The translations under genes were made by a program, and so were the position numbers. From positions 1-15,931 of the forward strand of contig CACZPT010000004.1 of the NCBI GenBank assembly GCA_902783085.1: a DNA stretch of 15,931 bases, given 5' to 3'. The stretch is from an uncultured Methanobrevibacter sp. (lineage in GTDB: Archaea; Methanobacteriota; Methanobacteria; Methanobacteriales; Methanobacteriaceae). Under the pieces are notes generated by a model that worked only from the letters and a program-made list of their open reading frames with translations, searched no databases and was not told the origin of the DNA. Positions 14,145 to 15,931 of the stretch are shown piece after piece; within the stretch, counting starts at the first letter, position 1; each line of letters opens with the position of its first letter.

Positions 14145-14993
14145 TTAAATTAAAGGTTGCGGATGTTTTGTTTTATCCATAGGATATTTATTCGTTGTTA
14201 ATTCTTTCCCAATCATTTTCAAGCGATTATCTAAAAACTCCCTTCCTTTAGGAGTAACTGCAAAAATAGGAACTTTAGCACCGGAATAATATATTTTATT
14301 TTTTTCAGCATAATCCCTAACATGTTTTGATGAACAAGCTGTTATAACATCACTATATTTAAAAGCACTTTCAACTTCTTCAAGTGTTGCATTTGTAGTG
14401 TGAGCCACAAAAATATAAACATTAACATCACTAGGAAGAGGATATTGTCTGATTTCCATTATGGTTTTTGATGGCAATATCGTAATAGCTATATTTTTAT
14501 AACCTTTCTCAATTGCAAATTCCAAACCTTTAATCGGATCTAAATCTCCAGTTTCAGGATTAATAACATTTCCTCTTCCAACTTTTTCAATAACTTCAGG
14601 AATTGGGGTTGTACTTATAAGTGCAGATACTCTACCCCCAACACCCTGTATAATATCCGGATCACTCATCAATAAAGTTCCAACACCATCACAAACCCCA
14701 ACAACACAGTCAATAACACCCATTTCAGCATTGGTTTTTAAAATCTCAGATATTCCAAATGTTAAAATATCCTTCATTTTAACTACTCTTTTAGGAGTAC
14801 ACATTCCAAACTCATTAATTCTTCGATTAATATTCATTTCAATATAATCTTTATCTAATTGTTTCACACCATCAATATTTTCAAAAATAGGACAATAATC
14901 AACATTAGGTTCTTCAATTGAGGTTATTTTACCATTTTCAATAACAACTTTGGCTTTCCCCAATGTTTCAATAACATGATAATCCAAGGACAT
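14145..14993 (-). CDS. methanogenesis marker 8 protein (DUF2099 family)
   Basis: A 282-residue protein of the family called methanogenesis marker 8, found in methanogens and thought to be tied to methyl-coenzyme M metabolism, but with no known reaction. Diagnostic stretches: YCPIFENIDG (33-42), NRRINEFGMCTPKR (56-69), FGISEIL (79-85), VCDGVGTLLMSDPDIIQG (100-117), GGRVSALISTTPIPEVI (119-135), and a Gly/Ile-rich segment ending ITILPS (170-175). Cysteines C34, C65, C96, C101 and C220 are spread out and could bind metal or a cluster, but no standard motif is formed. No signal peptide is seen. Start is ATG at 14993: AGGTGA at 15004-14999 lies five bases ahead, while the upstream in-frame GTG at 15002 is part of that site. 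It is followed by thiC 88 bases later on the same strand. Confidence 0.82.
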   Translation of the reverse strand: MSLDYHVIETLGKAKVVIENGKITSIEEPNVDYCPIFENIDGVKQLDKDYIEMNINRRINEFGMCTPKRVVKMKDILTFGISEILKTNAEMGVIDCVVGVCDGVGTLLMSDPDIIQGVGGRVSALISTTPIPEVIEKVGRGNVINPETGDLDPIKGLEFAIEKGYKNIAITILPSKTIMEIRQYPLPSDVNVYIFVAHTTNATLEEVESAFKYSDVITACSSKHVRDYAEKNKIYYSGAKVPIFAVTPKGREFLDNRLKMIGKELTTNKYPMDKTKHPQPLI

Positions 14994-14998
14994 ATTTT

Positions 14999-15004
14999 TC
15001 ACCT
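14999..15004 (-). promoter_or_regulatory. ribosome binding site of marker 8 that contains a decoy GTG
   Basis: AGGTGA is an exact match to the archaeal anti-Shine-Dalgarno complement. The GTG inside it is in frame with the gene and would be picked by a longest-frame rule, adding three residues, but then no ribosome site would remain. Confidence 0.7.
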
Positions 15005-15141
15005 ACTGAATAATATATTTCTGTTTAGCTAATAAAAATATTCATTATATTTATATTTTATAATGAAAAAAATACTTTGACTTGTCTGAAGTTAGTATGA
15101 CAAAGAATTCTATTTAAAGTTATTATAGAATACTTGTCGAT
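15005..15141. promoter_or_regulatory. divergent promoter region between marker 8 and the zinc-ribbon remnant
   Basis: On the minus strand TATAAAATATAAAT (about 15063-15047) is a TATA candidate for marker 8 with a leader of about 35 bases. On the plus strand TATTTAAA at 15111-15118 lies about 27 bases before the ATG at 15142, again a leaderless arrangement. Between them CTTTG and CAAAG form the arms of a loose inverted repeat at 15075-15105, possibly chance. Confidence 0.4.
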
Positions 15142-15394
15142 ATGGAGGTAGCTAATCTAAAAATATCTGATAGATAATAAAATTGCTAAGAAAAAAATTG
15201 TTTGTATTGTCTGCGGTAGAGTGATTGATGAAACTGATGTTCTTCTGATTAATAATGTTAAAAATGCGAATTTAGTATTAATGATAATGGATGATTGATT
15301 TGTTGGTACTGTCTATACTAAACTTATAGGTACTTAAAACCTGATTATTTTGCATTAATTTTTAGTGAATATTGTTAAAAAATGGTTTGGATGA
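15142..15394 (+). pseudogene. decayed small zinc-ribbon protein gene
   Basis: Pieces of one small protein appear in different frames. ATG at 15142 gives MEVANLKISDR and a stop. The next frame, open from 15161, gives NKIAKKKIVCIVCGRVIDET (with one Cys-x2-Cys at 15203-15214) and stays open until a TGA at 15295-15297. A third frame resumes with EFSINDNG, a TGA at 15293-15295, LICWYCLY with a second Cys-x2-Cys at 15302-15313, a TAA at 15320, then YLKPDYFALI and a stop at 15392. Joined, they would make a protein of about 80 residues with two CxxC knuckles about 30 residues apart, the layout of a zinc ribbon. That needs at least two frameshifts and two nonsense changes, so it reads as a decayed gene. 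A leaderless-type promoter precedes it. Chance open stretches in AT-rich DNA remain possible. Confidence 0.45.
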
Positions 15395-15429
15395 ATATTA
15401 TGAATTCATCCATTAATTAATTTATTTTT

Positions 15430-15931
15430 TTAGTTTTTTAATTGTTTTTTTAAGTTTTCTATTTCTTGGTCTTTTTGTTCTATTTCTTGGTCTTTTTGTT
15501 CTATTTCTTGGTCTTTTTGTTCTATTTCTTGTTTGTAGTGTTCTTTTTGTTCTATTTGTTGTTTGTATTGTTTGTCTTTTTGTTCTATTTGTTGTTTGTA
15601 GTGTTCTATTTCTTCTTCTTTTTCTTTTATTCTGAGTTCGTCTATTTCTTTGCAGGTTAGTCCTTCGTAGTTTGTTCCGAATATGGATTCTGATATCATG
15701 GTTAACATCTCCTTGCATTTATTTTTGTCATTTTCAAAATGTTTTTTTATCATTTTTTTAAGAATATGGTGCAGGTTTATTTGAAGGGTTGAATCTATTT
15801 GTATTTTTGTGAAAAGTTGGACTAGTTTTTCCATTATTTTCTTTTTCTGCTTGCCTTCAACAAATATTGCGATAACTGCAAAGTTTAAAGCATTGGTTAT
15901 GGATAGGTTATTATTATTTTCTATTATATTG
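15430..15931 (-). CDS. C-terminal part of a coiled-coil protein, possibly Rpn nuclease/transposase family (runs off the window)
   Basis: The frame is open from the right edge down to the TAA at 15430, giving 166 residues without the N-terminus. The ATG at 15834 is internal: the frame continues upstream through NNNLSITNALNFAVIAIFVE to the edge, and no ribosome site stands before that ATG. The first about 95 residues are helical and resemble the C-terminal region of PD-(D/E)XK Rpn-type recombination-promoting nuclease/putative transposase proteins that are abundant in gut methanogens; this is from memory of family style, and the nuclease domain lies outside the window. Residues after LTCKEIDELRIKEKEEEIEH form a long coiled coil of Glu/Gln/Lys heptads, built partly by a perfect 21-bp repeat. 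If not Rpn, it is an unassigned coiled-coil protein. Confidence 0.6.
   Translation of the reverse strand, partial: NIIENNNNLSITNALNFAVIAIFVEGKQKKKIMEKLVQLFTKIQIDSTLQINLHHILKKMIKKHFENDKNKCKEMLTMISESIFGTNYEGLTCKEIDELRIKEKEEEIEHYKQQIEQKDKQYKQQIEQKEHYKQEIEQKDQEIEQKDQEIEQKDQEIENLKKQLKN
15458..15531 (-). repeat. perfect 21-bp tandem repeat coding for heptads
   Basis: Three exact copies of a 21-base unit at 15458-15478, 15479-15499 and 15500-15520, then 11 more matching bases to 15531. In the coding frame each unit gives QKDQEIE, one heptad. Related but diverged units (QKDKQYKQQIE, QKEHYKQEIE) continue to about 15610, so the coiled coil seems to have grown by repeat expansion. Confidence 0.9.

Noticed and set aside
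15466..15660. Plus-strand open frame rich in Phe, Leu and Val that looks like a membrane protein
   Set aside because: It is the complement of the Glu/Lys/Gln coiled-coil repeats; its hydrophobicity is a by-product of that composition.

Overview
The window looks like a chromosomal segment of a low-GC methanogenic archaeon of the Methanobacteriales, most likely Methanobrevibacter or a close relative. The pointers are: an archaeal-type cofactor-independent phosphoglycerate mutase, a methanogenesis marker 8 protein, an archaeal ATP-dependent DNA ligase, archaeal GlmM/GlmU enzymes, TATA-box-like promoters about 26 bp before transcript starts, and AGGTGAT-type ribosome binding sites that match an archaeal 16S 3' end. 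Genus is inferred from composition and protein style, not from a search.

Layout. 1-293 is AT-rich non-coding DNA with a T-rich terminator-like stretch and a promoter. 294-2879 (+) holds apgM and a first GlmM-type hexose-phosphate mutase, 9 bases apart. 2936-3664 (+) is an iron-sulfur flavoprotein, convergent with a small rubredoxin gene at 3762-3929 (-). 3930-4335 is a long AT-rich spacer. 4336-9076 (+) is a tight run: glmU, a gamma-carbonic-anhydrase-like hexapeptide protein, hisC, a radical SAM NrdG-like activase, and an ASCH-TPR fusion protein, the last three overlapping. 9077-9225 is a convergent gap with a clear hairpin terminator. From there the minus strand carries a second GlmM-type mutase, a membrane-anchored OB-fold protein with an apparently leaderless promoter, DNA ligase overlapping a ThiC family gene by one base, and the methanogenesis marker 8 gene. 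15003-15429 holds a divergent promoter region and what looks like a decayed zinc-ribbon gene on the plus strand. The right edge (15430-15931, -) is the C-terminal part of a coiled-coil protein, possibly of the Rpn nuclease/transposase family, with a perfect 21-bp tandem repeat coding for heptads.

How the genes fit together. GlmM and GlmU give the last steps to UDP-N-acetylglucosamine, which pseudomurein-walled methanogens need for wall and glycan synthesis. ApgM serves glycolysis/gluconeogenesis. The flavoprotein and rubredoxin are plausible redox partners. HisC, ThiC, ligase and the mutases are core metabolism. The parts that are less ordinary are the ASCH-TPR fusion coupled to a radical SAM activase, the tethered OB-fold protein beside ligase, the short ThiC (thiamine or benzimidazole synthase), the uncharacterised marker 8 protein, and the decayed and repeat-bearing genes at the right end. 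No CRISPR array, tRNA, rRNA, insertion sequence or defence island could be supported.
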